From: Pseudomonas sp. P8_241 | GTDB lineage: Bacteria > Pseudomonadota > Gammaproteobacteria > Pseudomonadales > Pseudomonadaceae | Direction: 5' to 3' | Length of the DNA: 64,000 nucleotides | NCBI RefSeq assembly: GCF_034008315.1 | Contig: NZ_CP125377.1 | Location: 2,120,001-2,184,000 of the forward strand | Shown: piece by piece, positions 34,210-43,633 of the stretch | Layout of the letters: every line of letters starts with the position of its first letter | How positions within the stretch are numbered: the first letter of the stretch is position 1 | Program-made: the position numbers and the translations under genes | Notes under the pieces: model-generated | Told to the model about the DNA's origin: nothing | Databases searched by the model: none | What the model saw: only the letters and a program-made list of their open reading frames with translations

Positions 34210-35535
34210 TCATGCTTTAGGACGTTTATCCAACACGTGGCAAGCCTTGCCTTCCGATCGCTTGATCGAATGGAGCGGCTGCAAAACGATCCGTGAACTG
34301 ATCCCGATGTACGTCTTGATGTGCTTGCTCAACTCCCCGCAAACAGCCTTCTGCTGTTCATCGCTCAGGTGCTGGTGCTCAGCCTTGAGTTCGACATGCA
34401 CATCAACGCTGTCCAGGTTGCCATTGCGATACAGATGAATCTCGTAGCACTCGGCAAGTTGTTTGACTTTCAGTACCTGCTCCTCGATCTGCGTCGGGAA
34501 CACGTTGACGCCGCGGATGATCAGCATGTCATCGCTGCGCCCGGTGATCTTGTCGATGCGTCGCATCGGCCGTGCAGTACCCGGCAGCAGTCGCGTCAGG
34601 TCGCGGGTGCGGTAGCGGATCATTGGCAGGGCTTCTTTGCTCAGGGAGGTGAACACCAGTTCGCCCATCTGCCCGTCCGGCAGCACTTCGCCGGTGATCG
34701 GGTCGATGATTTCCGGGTAGAAGTGGTCTTCCCAGATGGTCGGGCCGTCTTTGGTTTCGGCGCATTCCATCGCCACACCCGGGCCCATGATTTCCGACAG
34801 ACCGTAGATGTCGAGGGCGGTGATGCCCAGGCGGTTCTCGATGGCGCTGCGCAGTTCGGCGGTCCAGGGTTCGGCGCCGAAGATGCCCAGACGCAGGGCC
34901 AGTTTGTGCGGGTCGATGCCCTGACGCTCGATTTCATCGGCGATGTTGAGCATGTAGGACGGCGTGACCATGATGATGTCCGGCTGGAAATCCTTGATCA
35001 GCTGCACCTGTTTTTCGGTCTGGCCGCCGGACATCGGGATCACCGTGCAGCCCAGGCGTTCGGCACCGTAATGGGCGCCGAGGCCACCGGTGAACAGGCC
35101 GTAGCCATAGGAAATGTGCACCTTGTCGCCACGGCGGCCACCGGCGGCGCGGATCGAACGCGCCACCACGTTGGCCCAGGTGTCGATGTCGTTCTGGGTG
35201 TAGCCGACCACGGTCGGTTTGCCGGTGGTGCCGCTGGACGCGTGCAGGCGCACGATGTCGTTCATCGGCACGGCAAACATGCCGTAGGGGTAGTTGTCGC
35301 GCAGGTCGGACTTGGTGGTGAAGGGGAACTTCGCCAGGTCGTCCAGGGACTTGATGTCGTCCGGGTGCACGCCCAGCGCATCGAAACGCTGACGGTACAG
35401 CGGCACGTTGTTGTAGGCGTGGTTCAGGCTCCAGCGCAGGCGCTCCAGCTGATGCTGGCGCAGCTCGTCGATGCTGGCGGTTTCCAGCGGGTCCAGCACA
35501 GGATTGAGCTCTGCTTGGGCTATTGGCATGTTCAT
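34210..35535 (-). CDS. paaK: Phenylacetate-CoA ligase
   Basis: The 441-residue AMP-forming ligase activates phenylacetate to phenylacetyl-CoA, the first committed step and the source of the PaaX inducer. It has the P-loop-like motif LHASSGTTGKPTVVGYT, GAEPWTAELRSAIENRLG, DIYGLSEIMGPGVAMEC and GRSDDMLIIRGVNVFPTQIE. It is the last gene of the paaF-K operon. Pseudomonas literature also names it PaaF. Confidence 0.96.
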   Translation of the reverse strand: MNMPIAQAELNPVLDPLETASIDELRQHQLERLRWSLNHAYNNVPLYRQRFDALGVHPDDIKSLDDLAKFPFTTKSDLRDNYPYGMFAVPMNDIVRLHASSGTTGKPTVVGYTQNDIDTWANVVARSIRAAGGRRGDKVHISYGYGLFTGGLGAHYGAERLGCTVIPMSGGQTEKQVQLIKDFQPDIIMVTPSYMLNIADEIERQGIDPHKLALRLGIFGAEPWTAELRSAIENRLGITALDIYGLSEIMGPGVAMECAETKDGPTIWEDHFYPEIIDPITGEVLPDGQMGELVFTSLSKEALPMIRYRTRDLTRLLPGTARPMRRIDKITGRSDDMLIIRGVNVFPTQIEEQVLKVKQLAECYEIHLYRNGNLDSVDVHVELKAEHQHLSDEQQKAVCGELSKHIKTYIGISSRIVLQPLHSIKRSEGKACHVLDKRPKA

Positions 35536-35634
35536 GTGTTCACTCGAATTGTTTTTGTGTTCCAGCCCTTTTGCACAAGGGCTTTGAGTGCATGTCCCAA
35601 GGATACCTCTCGGCTCCTCGGGAATCGCGATTCT

Positions 35635-36846
35635 TTAGTGGGATAGACGTTCGATGATCAGCGCGATCCCTTGGCCGACGCCGATGCACATGGTGCACAG
35701 GGCGTAGCGGCCATTACGTTCCTCCAGCTCATGCAGGGCGGTGGTCACCAAGCGCGCGCCGCTCATGCCCAATGGATGGCCCAGGGCAATGGCGCCGCCG
35801 TTGGGGTTGACTCGCGGGTCGGTGTCGCTCAGGCCCAGTTCACGCAACACGGCAAGGCCTTGGGCGGCGAAGGCTTCGTTGAGTTCGATCACGTCCATGT
35901 CGGCCAGGCTCAGGTTGGCTACTTCCAGCACTTTGCGCGTAGCCGGGACTGGGCCGATGCCCATGATCCGTGGTTCGACGCCAGCGGTGGCCATGGCGAC
36001 AACGCGGCCCCGGGCGGTCAATCCGTGTCGTTTGGCGGCTTCGGGGCTGGCCAGCAGCAGCGCGCAGGCGCCGTCGTTAACGCCAGAAGCGTTGCCGGCG
36101 GTGATGCTGCCGCCTTCGCGGAATGGCGTGCCGAGTTTGGCCAGTTGCTCAAGGGTGGTGTCGCCGCGCGGGTGTTCGTCGTGCTCGACCACTTTGGCCG
36201 GGCCTTTGCGCTGGGGAATTTCCACCGCGACGATTTCCTTGGCCAGGCGTCCATTGGCCTGGGCGGCAGCAGCACGTTGCTGGCTGCGCAGGGCGAAGGC
36301 GTCCTGGTCGGCTCGGGAAATGTTGAATTGTGCGGCGACGTTTTCCGCCGTTTCCGGCATGGAGTCGATGCCGTAGGCCTTTTTCATCAGCGGGTTGACG
36401 AAGCGCCAGCCGATGGTGGTGTCGAAGATCTCGGCCGACCGGGAAAACGCCTGCTCGGCCTTGCCCATCACCAGCGGTGCGCGGGACATGGATTCAACGC
36501 CGCCCACCAGCATCAGCCCGGTTTCGCCGCTGCGAATGGCCCGGGCGGCGGTGCCGATGGCATCCAGCCCGGAGCCGCACAGGCGGTTGAGGGTGGTGCC
36601 CGGCACACTGACCGGCAGCCCGGCCAGCAACGCCGACATACGCGCCACGTTGCGGTTGTCTTCGCCGGCCTGGTTGGCGCAGCCGTAGATCACGTCGTCG
36701 ACGCTGCTCCAGTCCACTTGCGGGTGACGGCGCAGCAATTCACGCAACGGCACCGCGCCGAGGTCGTCGGCACGCACGCCGCTCAGGACGCCGGCGTAGC
36801 GGCCAATCGGGGTGCGGACTGCGTCGATGATCAGGGCGTCATTCAT
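35635..36846 (-). CDS. paaJ: 3-oxoadipyl-CoA / 3-oxo-5,6-dehydrosuberyl-CoA thiolase
   Basis: The 403-residue thiolase has nucleophile Cys90 ([13 protein letters not shown]), [19 protein letters not shown] and the C-terminal [10 protein letters not shown]. In the pathway it cleaves 3-oxo-5,6-dehydrosuberyl-CoA and 3-oxoadipyl-CoA. It overlaps paaI by 8 bases, and GGGAG precedes the ATG. It closely resembles PcaF of the protocatechuate route; the operon context decides for PaaJ. Confidence 0.94.
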   Translation of the reverse strand: MNDALIIDAVRTPIGRYAGVLSGVRADDLGAVPLRELLRRHPQVDWSSVDDVIYGCANQAGEDNRNVARMSALLAGLPVSVPGTTLNRLCGSGLDAIGTAARAIRSGETGLMLVGGVESMSRAPLVMGKAEQAFSRSAEIFDTTIGWRFVNPLMKKAYGIDSMPETAENVAAQFNISRADQDAFALRSQQRAAAAQANGRLAKEIVAVEIPQRKGPAKVVEHDEHPRGDTTLEQLAKLGTPFREGGSITAGNASGVNDGACALLLASPEAAKRHGLTARGRVVAMATAGVEPRIMGIGPVPATRKVLEVANLSLADMDVIELNEAFAAQGLAVLRELGLSDTDPRVNPNGGAIALGHPLGMSGARLVTTALHELEERNGRYALCTMCIGVGQGIALIIERLSH

Positions 36847-37288
36847 TCGGATTCTCCCGCGTCAGCACCGGGCCGCGCACTTTGTAGGATTTGCCATGGA
36901 ACAGGGCGATCAACTGGCCCTGCTGATTTTCAATGCGTACGTCGTAGTTGCCGGTGCGCCCGGAGCGGCTTTGTTCAATGCAGTCGGCGTTCAGTGTGTC
37001 GCCCAGGCGAGCTGGGGCGATGTAATCGATGCTGCAACCAATGGCCACGGTCGCTTCGTTGTAGCTGTTGCAGGCAAAGGCGAATGCCGAGTCGGCGAGG
37101 GCGAACAGGTAGCCGCCGTGGCAGGTGCCGTGGCCCTGGACCATGTCGGCCCGCACGGTCATGCCCACGCGGGCGCAGCCGGGACCGGCCGAGAGCAGGC
37201 GCATGCCCATCCCCAGGCTGGCGGCGTCACGCTGGAGCAAGGCCTGGGCGCATTCGCTGGCCAACGTCATGGCTTCATGGTTAGTCAT
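36839..37288 (-). CDS. paaI: PaaI hot-dog thioesterase
   Basis: The 149-residue hydroxyphenylacetyl-CoA thioesterase has the hot-dog core [24 protein letters not shown] with the expected catalytic Asp66, and [17 protein letters not shown]. It hydrolyses dead-end CoA thioesters. The ATG at 37288 overlaps the paaH stop by 8 bases and the end overlaps paaJ. Confidence 0.93.
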   Translation of the reverse strand: MTNHEAMTLASECAQALLQRDAASLGMGMRLLSAGPGCARVGMTVRADMVQGHGTCHGGYLFALADSAFAFACNSYNEATVAIGCSIDYIAPARLGDTLNADCIEQSRSGRTGNYDVRIENQQGQLIALFHGKSYKVRGPVLTRENPNE

Positions 37289-38798
37289 GGAAGTTTCTCC
37301 CTTCGGCGACGCGACGGCGCAGCAGCAGCGACGGCCGGTAGCGTTCTTCGCCGTAACTGGCTTGCAGGTTTTCCAGGGTTTGAAGAATGTGCGGCAGGCC
37401 GACGGCATCGGCCCAGGCCAGCGGCCCCTGTGGATAATTGACCCCGGCGCGCATCGCCAGATCGATGTCGGCGGCGCAGGCCACGCCTTGCAGCAGCGCG
37501 TCGGCCGCTTCGTTGGCGAGCATCGCCACGGTGCGCAGGACGGCGAGGGCAGGGCTGTCACTGAGCAGGCTGACTTTGCAACCAGCCCGCTGCAACAGGG
37601 CGACGCCTTGTTCGAGTGCGACCGGATCGATGCCAGCCGAGTGGCTGATGGCGATGCGTTTGGCCTGTGCATAATCCGCCGCCAGATCCAGCAGGATCAG
37701 GTTGCGCAGTCCATCTTCCCTGGCGCGCTGGCAGGCCATGCGCCCGTCACTCAGGGCCATTACGGCATCGCCGACTCGCAGCAAGCCTTGCCCGTCACGC
37801 CGGATGATTTCGATGCCGTGTTCCTGCAAGCGTGGAATCAGGCCTTGGGCGATGCCCAGATCACCTTCGATCACGCAAGCCTGGATGGCCGCATCGCTGC
37901 TGATTTCGGCAGGCTGCGGCCGCACCGCGCCCTGTGCATAACTGTAGAAGCCCTGACCGCTCTTGCGTCCAAAGCGTCCACCGTCCACCAGCTCTTTCTG
38001 GATTAGCGACGGCAGGAAGCGAGTGTCCTGGTAATAGGCATCGAACACCGAACAGGTCACGGCGTAGTTGACGTCGTGGCCGATCAAATCGGTCAGCTCG
38101 AAGGCGCCCATGGCAAAGCCGCCGGCCTCGCGCATCAACGCATCCAGTGTCGGGCAGTCGGCCGCGCCTTCCTGAAGCATCCGCAGGCTTTCGGCATAGA
38201 ACGGCCGTGCCACGCGGTTGACGATAAAGCCCGGTGTGGAGCGGGTGTGCACCGGTTTTTTGCCCCAGGCCTTGGCGGTGTCGTACAGGCATTCGGCGAG
38301 TGCCGGATCGCTGGCCAGACCGGAGACGATTTCCACCAGCGCCATGACCGGTGCCGGGTTGAAAAAGTGCAGGCCGAGCAGGCGTTCTGGATATTCGAGT
38401 TGTGCGCCAATGCTGGTGATCGACAGCGAAGAGGTATTGCTTGCGAGGATGCAATGCTTGCCGCAGATGGCTTCGAGCTGGCGGAACAGGGCGCGCTTGA
38501 CCTCAAGGTTCTCGACGATGGCTTCGATGATCAGGTCGCAATCGGCCAGGGCTTCGATGGCCTGCGCCGCTTGCAGACGTGCAATCGTCGCGCTGCGCGA
38601 TTCGGCCGACAGCTTGCCGCTCTCGACTCGTTTGCCCAGTTGCCGGTCGATGCCTTCAATCGCTTGCGCAGCAGCGCCGGGACGATTGTCCAGCAGAAGC
38701 ACCGGGTGCCCGGCCTGTGCCGCGACCTGGGCAATGCCCGCGCCCATGGCGCCGGCGCCGATCACCGCAATGCGTGCAGAAATGTTCAGTGCGGTCAT
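37281..38798 (-). CDS. paaH: 3-hydroxyadipyl-CoA dehydrogenase
   Basis: The 505-residue NAD-dependent dehydrogenase begins with a Rossmann motif (IAVIGAGAMGAGIAQVAAQAGHPVLLLDNR). It has the 3HCDH catalytic region FNPAPVMALVEIVSG and a second C-terminal 3HCDH-like domain, the two-domain form typical of PaaH. It oxidises 3-hydroxyadipyl-CoA to 3-oxoadipyl-CoA. The paaG stop lies 3 bases upstream. Confidence 0.95.
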   Translation of the reverse strand: MTALNISARIAVIGAGAMGAGIAQVAAQAGHPVLLLDNRPGAAAQAIEGIDRQLGKRVESGKLSAESRSATIARLQAAQAIEALADCDLIIEAIVENLEVKRALFRQLEAICGKHCILASNTSSLSITSIGAQLEYPERLLGLHFFNPAPVMALVEIVSGLASDPALAECLYDTAKAWGKKPVHTRSTPGFIVNRVARPFYAESLRMLQEGAADCPTLDALMREAGGFAMGAFELTDLIGHDVNYAVTCSVFDAYYQDTRFLPSLIQKELVDGGRFGRKSGQGFYSYAQGAVRPQPAEISSDAAIQACVIEGDLGIAQGLIPRLQEHGIEIIRRDGQGLLRVGDAVMALSDGRMACQRAREDGLRNLILLDLAADYAQAKRIAISHSAGIDPVALEQGVALLQRAGCKVSLLSDSPALAVLRTVAMLANEAADALLQGVACAADIDLAMRAGVNYPQGPLAWADAVGLPHILQTLENLQASYGEERYRPSLLLRRRVAEGRNFHD

Positions 38799-38801
38799 GA
38801 C

Positions 38802-39593
38802 TCAGCGTCCCTTGAAGCTTGGGGTGCGTTTTTCCATGAAGGCGCCGACACCTTCGCGGTAGTCCTCGCTGCGCCCGGCCAGGCGTTGCAGGTCGCGTTC
38901 CAGCTCCAGCTGTTCGTCGAAACTGTTGCTCATGCTGGCGTTGAGGCTGCGTTTGATCAGCGCCAGGCCGTAGGTCGGCTGAGTCGCCAGATGGCGGGCC
39001 AGTTTCAAGGCTTCGTCGCGCAATTGGGCGTCGTCCACGCACTGGTAAATCAAGCCCCATTGCTCGGCTTGTTCGGCGCTCAGACGGCTGCCCAGCAGGG
39101 TCAATGCCTTGGCGCGGGCCATGCCGACAAGGCGCGGCAGGGTCCAGGTGCCACCGGAATCAGGGACCAGGCCGATCTTGCAGAACGCCTGGATGAAGCT
39201 CGCCGAACGCGCCGCCAGCACCAGGTCGCAAGCCAGCGCAATGTTGGCGCCAGCCCCGGCCGCAACGCCGTTGACCGCGCAGATCACCGGCATTGGCAGG
39301 TCGCGCAGTTGGCGGATCAACGGGTTGTAGAACTTCTCGATGGACTCGCCCAGGTCCGGCACGGCGCTGCCCGGCGCGACATTGCGGTCGCTCAGATCCT
39401 GGCCGGCGCAGAAGCCGCGGCCTTCACCGGTCAGCAATAACACACGCACGTCCGGGTTCTGCCGCACTTGCTTGAGCGCTTCTTTGACTTCGCCATGCAT
39501 CTGGGTGTTGAAGCTGTTGAGCTGCTCCGGCCGATTGAGGCTGAGCAGGGCGACGCCGGCGTCGATGGAAAACAGGATGTGTTCGAAGTTCAT
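38802..39593 (-). CDS. paaG: Ring-1,2-epoxyphenylacetyl-CoA isomerase
   Basis: The 263-residue crotonase-fold enzyme isomerises the epoxide to oxepin-CoA and later shifts a double bond. Crotonase features include GRGFCAGQDLSDRN, AVNGVAAGAGANIALACDLVLAARSASFIQAFCKIGLVPDSGGTWTLPRLVG, with the catalytic Asp in PDSGG. It lies between paaF and paaH. Confidence 0.94.
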   Translation of the reverse strand: MNFEHILFSIDAGVALLSLNRPEQLNSFNTQMHGEVKEALKQVRQNPDVRVLLLTGEGRGFCAGQDLSDRNVAPGSAVPDLGESIEKFYNPLIRQLRDLPMPVICAVNGVAAGAGANIALACDLVLAARSASFIQAFCKIGLVPDSGGTWTLPRLVGMARAKALTLLGSRLSAEQAEQWGLIYQCVDDAQLRDEALKLARHLATQPTYGLALIKRSLNASMSNSFDEQLELERDLQRLAGRSEDYREGVGAFMEKRTPSFKGR

Positions 39594-39644
39594 GGTCTTG
39601 GCGTTCTCTTGGCAGTCGTTCGAATTCGGATGTCGTTGGCCGCT

Positions 39645-40418
39645 TTATTGCCCGGTGAAAGTCGGGCTGCGCTTTTCCTGGAAGGCTGCAATGCCCTCGT
39701 CGCGGTCGCGGGTGCCGGCCAGCACGGTGAAGGCGTGACGCTCGAAACGCAGGCCGCTGGCCAGGTCGGTGTCCATGGCCTTGAGCAGTGCTTCCTTGGC
39801 CAGGCGCGCTGCCAGCGGTGCCTTGGCCGCAATGCTGCGGGCGATGTACAGGGCGCGCTCGACGGTGAATTCCGGTTGCGTCACTTCGCTGACCAGCCCG
39901 GCGCGCTGGGCCTGGCGGGCGTCGATTGCCTCGCCGGTCAGGACCATCTGCATGGCCATGGATTTTCCGACGGCGCGCAGCAAGCGTTGGGTACCACCGG
40001 CGCCGGGCATGATCCCGAGGTTGATTTCCGGTTGCCCGAAGCGGGCATCTTCGCCAGCGATAATGATGTCGGCGTGCATTGCCAGTTCGCAGCCACCACC
40101 GAGGGCGAAGCCGTTGACGGCGGCGATGAGCGGTTTGCTGAAGCGGGTGATGGTTTGCCACGAAGCCTGGCGCGGGTCGTCGAGGATGCCGACCAGATTG
40201 CGCTCGGCCATTTCCTTGATGTCAGCCCCGGCGGCGAAGGCCTTGCGGCTACCGGTGAGGACCACGGCGCGGGTGTCGGGGTCGGCCTGCGCGGTGCTTA
40301 GCTCAGTGGCCAGTTCGCCCAGTAACTCGGTGGTCAGAGCGTTCAGGGCTTGCGGGCGCTGCAGGGTAATCAGGCGGACGCCAGGCTCGATCAATTCGAC
40401 GGCAAGGGTCAGAGGCAT
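39645..40418 (-). CDS. paaF: 2,3-dehydroadipyl-CoA hydratase
   Basis: The 257-residue crotonase has AFAAGADIKEMAERN, AVNGFALGGGCELAMHADIIIAGEDARFGQPEINLGIMPGAGGTQRL and the C-terminal EKRSPTFTGQ, with both hydratase glutamates (GGGCELAM and GQPEINLG). It hydrates 2,3-dehydroadipyl-CoA. ATG at 40418 is chosen because GTGAGAG precedes it; a GTG seven codons upstream is less likely. It is the first gene of the paaF-K operon. Confidence 0.93.
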   Translation of the reverse strand: MPLTLAVELIEPGVRLITLQRPQALNALTTELLGELATELSTAQADPDTRAVVLTGSRKAFAAGADIKEMAERNLVGILDDPRQASWQTITRFSKPLIAAVNGFALGGGCELAMHADIIIAGEDARFGQPEINLGIMPGAGGTQRLLRAVGKSMAMQMVLTGEAIDARQAQRAGLVSEVTQPEFTVERALYIARSIAAKAPLAARLAKEALLKAMDTDLASGLRFERHAFTVLAGTRDRDEGIAAFQEKRSPTFTGQ

Positions 40419-40508
40419 GGCGATGCTCTCACGGTTCACGCTCGGCGTGGCGCCGGCTCGTTATTGGATCGGCCGCAGGGGCCGGTTTTGCCGAAGTATA
40501 GCTATAAC

Positions 40509-40515
40509 GTGATAC
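40509..40515 (+). promoter_or_regulatory. GTGATAC element near paaF
   Basis: It lies just upstream of the paaF -10 candidate and shares its core with the paaA sites; a candidate PaaX operator. Confidence 0.4.
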
Positions 40516-40678
40516 GTAAAAGCAATACTGAAATGTATTTAATGTGTCTTATTGGGGGGTGTTTGTATTTCATTGTGGCCTGTTGAAGGGGTGGATTTAG
40601 TGGATTTGGTCCTGAATATATTGGGGTTTATGGCGGTTTTTGGGGCGAATTGGCATTCGTCGGAAAGGTGCATTTCAA

Positions 40679-40723
40679 GTGATACGCTTTTTAATCTTTG
40701 TGATGTTAAAAGTGATGTGATAC
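40679..40723 (+). promoter_or_regulatory. Two GTGATAC elements at the paaY promoter
   Basis: GTGATAC at 40679-40685 and 40717-40723 bracket the paaY -35; the second overlaps the -10 TACAAA, a position suited to repression by PaaX. Confidence 0.45.
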
Positions 40724-40765
40724 AAAATGAGTCATTATCCGCATCGCTTTGTGAAGGAGCCGTCC

Positions 40766-41362
40766 ATGACCTGCTACAGCCTTGATGGCCTGACCCCGGT
40801 GGTTGACCCGAGTGCTTATGTGCATCCGTCCGCCGTGTTGATCGGTGACGTGATCATCGGCCCGCATTGTTATGTCGGGCCGCTGGCGAGCTTGCGCGGT
40901 GACTTTGGGCGGATCGTGCTGGAGGAAGGCGCCAACCTGCAGGACACCTGCGTGATGCACGGTTTTCCCGACAGCGATACCGTGGTCGAACGCAACGGCC
41001 ACATCGGCCATGGCGCGGTGCTGCACGGTTGTCGGATCGGGGCCGACGTGTTGGTTGGCATGAATGCGGTGGTGATGGACAACGCGCGGATTGGCGCACG
41101 CTCGTTCGTGTCGGCGGCTGCCTTCGTCAAGGCCGGTTTCGAATGCCCGGAGCAGTCGCTGGTCATGGGCGCCCCGGCCAGCGTCAAACGCACCCTCAGC
41201 GATCAGGAAGTCGCGTGGAAGCTGGCTGGCACCCGGGAGTATCAGCAACTGGCCCAGCGTTGCCTGACACAGATGCACGTCTGCGAACCGTTGAGCGAAC
41301 CGGAGCCGGATCGCCCGCGGATCAGTGACAGTGGGTTGCGGCCCAAAGGCAGCAGCCTGTGA
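40766..41362 (+). CDS. paaY: PaaY gamma-carbonic-anhydrase-like thioesterase
   Basis: The 198-residue protein is a left-handed beta-helix hexapeptide-repeat protein ([55 protein letters not shown]). His ligands of the gamma-CA type are visible ([19 protein letters not shown]). PaaY acts as a thioesterase protecting the pathway. AAGGAG precedes ATG at 40766. It is followed by paaX after a REP pair. Confidence 0.94.
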   Translation: MTCYSLDGLTPVVDPSAYVHPSAVLIGDVIIGPHCYVGPLASLRGDFGRIVLEEGANLQDTCVMHGFPDSDTVVERNGHIGHGAVLHGCRIGADVLVGMNAVVMDNARIGARSFVSAAAFVKAGFECPEQSLVMGAPASVKRTLSDQEVAWKLAGTREYQQLAQRCLTQMHVCEPLSEPEPDRPRISDSGLRPKGSSL

Positions 41363-41375
41363 ACACAGAGCCCCA

Positions 41376-41457
41376 GTAGGAGCCGGCTTGCTGGCGAAGC
41401 TGTGTCAGCTACCTTGGTGTCGACTGACACACCATCGCCAGCAAGCCGGCTCCTACA
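41376..41457. repeat. REP inverted pair
   Basis: GTAGGAGCCGGCTTGCTGGCGA at 41376 and its inverse ending at 41457, with short CTGTGTCAG/CTGACACA inner arms, lie between paaY and paaX. Confidence 0.85.
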
Positions 41458-41520
41458 AGGGATTGGTCTTAACCAGTTAGCTTTCGGTATATTCCTTTTC
41501 TTTTTTCGCACGGAACGCCC

Positions 41521-42444
41521 ATGTCGTCCCTGACGCCCTTGAACCATCTGATTACCCGCTTCCAGGAGCAGACGCCGATCCGCGCCAGCTCCTTGATCAT
41601 CACGTTGTACGGGGATGCCATCGAACCCCATGGCGGCACTGTCTGGCTGGGCAGCCTGATTCAGCTGCTCGAACCGATCGGCATCAATGAACGGTTGATC
41701 CGCACCTCGATTTTCCGCCTGACCAAGGAAGGCTGGCTGACCGCCGAAAAAGTCGGTCGTCGCAGCTACTACAGCCTGACGGGCACCGGCCGTCGCCGTT
41801 TCGACAAGGCCTTCAAGCGGGTCTACAGCACGACGATGCCGGCCTGGGATGGTTCCTGGTGCCTGGTGATGCTGTCGCAACTGACCCCGGACAAGCGCAA
41901 GCAAGTGCGCGAGGAGCTGGAATGGCAAGGCTTCGGCGCGATTTCGCCGGTGGTGCTGGCGTGCCCGCGCAGCGATCGTTCCGACGTCAACGCGACGCTG
42001 CTCGACCTCGGCGCCCAGGAAGACACCATCGTTTTCGAAACCACCGTCCAGGACGTACTGGCCTCCAAGGCGCTGCGCCTGCAAGTGCGCGAGAGCTGGA
42101 ACATCGAAGAGCTGGCGACCCATTACAGCGAGTTCATCCAGCTGTTCCGTCCGTTGTGGCAGGCACTTCGCGAACAGGAAAACCTGCAACCGGCCGACTG
42201 CTTTCTGGCGCGGATCCTGCTGATTCACGAATACCGCAAACTGCTGCTGCGCGACCCGCAACTGCCGGATGAATTGCTGCCCGGCGATTGGGAAGGCCGC
42301 GCCGCCCGGCAGTTGTGCCGCAACATTTACCGTCTGATTTACGCCAAGGCCGAAGAGTGGCTCAACAGCGCACTGGAAACGGCCGATGGTCCGCTACCGG
42401 ATGTCGGTGAAAGTTTCTATCGGCGTTTCGGCGGACTGAAGTAA
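41521..42444 (+). CDS. paaX: PaaX transcriptional repressor
   Basis: The 307-residue regulator has the PaaX N-terminal winged helix (RASSLIITLYGDAIEPHGGTVWLGSLIQLLEPIGINERLIRTSIFRLTKEGWLTAEKVGRRSYYSLTGTGRRRF) and the PaaX C-terminal domain. It represses paa promoters and is released by phenylacetyl-CoA. The only candidate operators I see are the GYGATAC elements at paaA and paaF/paaY; none lies directly before paaX, which may be read from the paaY promoter. Confidence 0.95.
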   Translation: MSSLTPLNHLITRFQEQTPIRASSLIITLYGDAIEPHGGTVWLGSLIQLLEPIGINERLIRTSIFRLTKEGWLTAEKVGRRSYYSLTGTGRRRFDKAFKRVYSTTMPAWDGSWCLVMLSQLTPDKRKQVREELEWQGFGAISPVVLACPRSDRSDVNATLLDLGAQEDTIVFETTVQDVLASKALRLQVRESWNIEELATHYSEFIQLFRPLWQALREQENLQPADCFLARILLIHEYRKLLLRDPQLPDELLPGDWEGRAARQLCRNIYRLIYAKAEEWLNSALETADGPLPDVGESFYRRFGGLK

Positions 42445-42546
42445 CACGTCATTGTTCAGGGAGCGGTGCGGTTCAGGAGACTTGAAGCATCCCGATGTCG
42501 TGTGGATTGACGTAGACAATAAAAATAAGCCTGCGTGAGGCCTGAC

Positions 42547-43461
42547 ATGATTTTTACCACTGCACAGCGCCATGATAGGTTCGATCAATGGATCCATCAG
42601 ATCAACCAGATCTGTGGCGCCTTCAACGCACAGCCCCTGGGTAGCGAGTTTGCCGGGCGCATCCGCGAATACCAGAGCGACGCGCTCAGGCTCAGTTTCG
42701 TCGACGTGTGCCAGGCCCGACTGTTTCGCACACCCCAGGAAGTCGCGGCGGGCGAGGGCGGCAAGTATTTTGCGGTGTTCCAGCTCGAAGGCTCGGCGGG
42801 CATGGCCCAGGGTGACGACAAGGTGTTGCTGGCGCCCGGCGACATCACACTGATCGATGCCGCACGGCCCAGCGATTTCACCTACAGCGAAAACTCCCGA
42901 CAGTTGTCGCTGATCCTGCCGCATCAAGTGGTCGAACAAACCCTGCGCTTCAACCAGGTCAAGTGCGGTCACCGGATTGCCGCGTCATCCCCCATCGCGA
43001 TGTTGTCGCACCGACTGATCCTCGATGCTACCCGCCAGCAGCACCTGACCCGGCAGGAAAGCGAAGCGACCCTGGAAGCGATTGTGAGTCTGCTGCGCCC
43101 GGCGATCAGTCAGGGCGAAGAGTGCACCGATGCGCATGAGCGCCTCTTCCGCAAGACCTTGAGCTTCATCGACGCGAACATTCGCTCCGAAGAGTTGTGC
43201 CCGGAGTGGCTGGCGCGTGAAATCGGCATGTCCACCCGTGGCCTGTACCGGATGTTTGCCAGGAAGGGGTTGGTGGTGGCGCGTTACATCAAGAACCGCC
43301 GCCTGGACTTGTGCGCCGAATCCCTGCGTGGCTTGGGCAAGGAACAGAAGCTGTCGGTGCTGGGGTATTCGTGGGGGTTTTCCGATTCGAGCTACTTCTC
43401 CACGGCGTTCAAATCACGCTTCGGCATTGCGCCGGGGGAGTATCGCAAGCGGCATGCGTGA
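42547..43461 (+). CDS. feaR: FeaR AraC-type activator
   Basis: The 304-residue regulator has an AraC-binding-like N-terminal domain (cupin region GKYFAVFQLEGSAGMAQGDDKVLLAPGDITLIDAARPSDF). Two helix-turn-helix motifs follow at the C terminus (ELCPEWLAREIGMSTRGLYRMFARKG and LSVLGYSWGFSDSSYFSTAFKSRFGIAPGEYR). It matches FeaR, the activator of tynA and feaB in E. coli, and tynA lies convergently next to it. ATG at 42547 has GTGAGG upstream. Confidence 0.85.
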   Translation: MIFTTAQRHDRFDQWIHQINQICGAFNAQPLGSEFAGRIREYQSDALRLSFVDVCQARLFRTPQEVAAGEGGKYFAVFQLEGSAGMAQGDDKVLLAPGDITLIDAARPSDFTYSENSRQLSLILPHQVVEQTLRFNQVKCGHRIAASSPIAMLSHRLILDATRQQHLTRQESEATLEAIVSLLRPAISQGEECTDAHERLFRKTLSFIDANIRSEELCPEWLAREIGMSTRGLYRMFARKGLVVARYIKNRRLDLCAESLRGLGKEQKLSVLGYSWGFSDSSYFSTAFKSRFGIAPGEYRKRHA

Positions 43462-43485
43462 TTGTTTGCCTGACGCTGCTTGACC

Positions 43486-43626
43486 CTGTGGGAGCCGGCT
43501 TGCTGGCGAAGGCGGTCTTGAGGTTTGTGTTGTTCTTTCGGCCTTAAAAGATCGCAGCCTTCGGCAGCTCCTACATTGACGGTGTGGAAACCCGATCCTG
43601 TAGGAGCTGCCGAAGGCTGCGAGCTT
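43486..43626. repeat. Mixed REP cluster
   Basis: One AGCCGGCTTGCTGGCGA element (43486-43512) is followed by an inverted pair of the GCTGCGATCTTTT family (43546-43575 and 43599-43626). Two REP families meet between the convergent feaR and tynA genes. Confidence 0.8.
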
Positions 43627-43633
43627 CTTGTGT

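Larger units (their letters stand above)
40419..40765. other. Divergent paaF/paaY promoter region
   Basis: The 347-bp AT-rich gap carries three GTGATAC elements (40509-40515, 40679-40685, 40717-40723). It has a paaY promoter candidate (TTGTGA 40698-40703, 17 bp, TACAAA 40721-40726) and a TATACT (40495-40500, minus strand) as a possible paaF -10. The middle 100 bases hold no recognisable gene. Confidence 0.55.

Noticed and set aside
35635..36846. PcaF of the beta-ketoadipate pathway
   Set aside because: The sequence alone is compatible, but overlap with paaI and the operon position favour PaaJ; no pca genes are nearby.
40552..40557. G6 run in the paaF/paaY gap as a switching tract
   Set aside because: It lies in a non-coding stretch away from promoter elements, with nothing to indicate a role.
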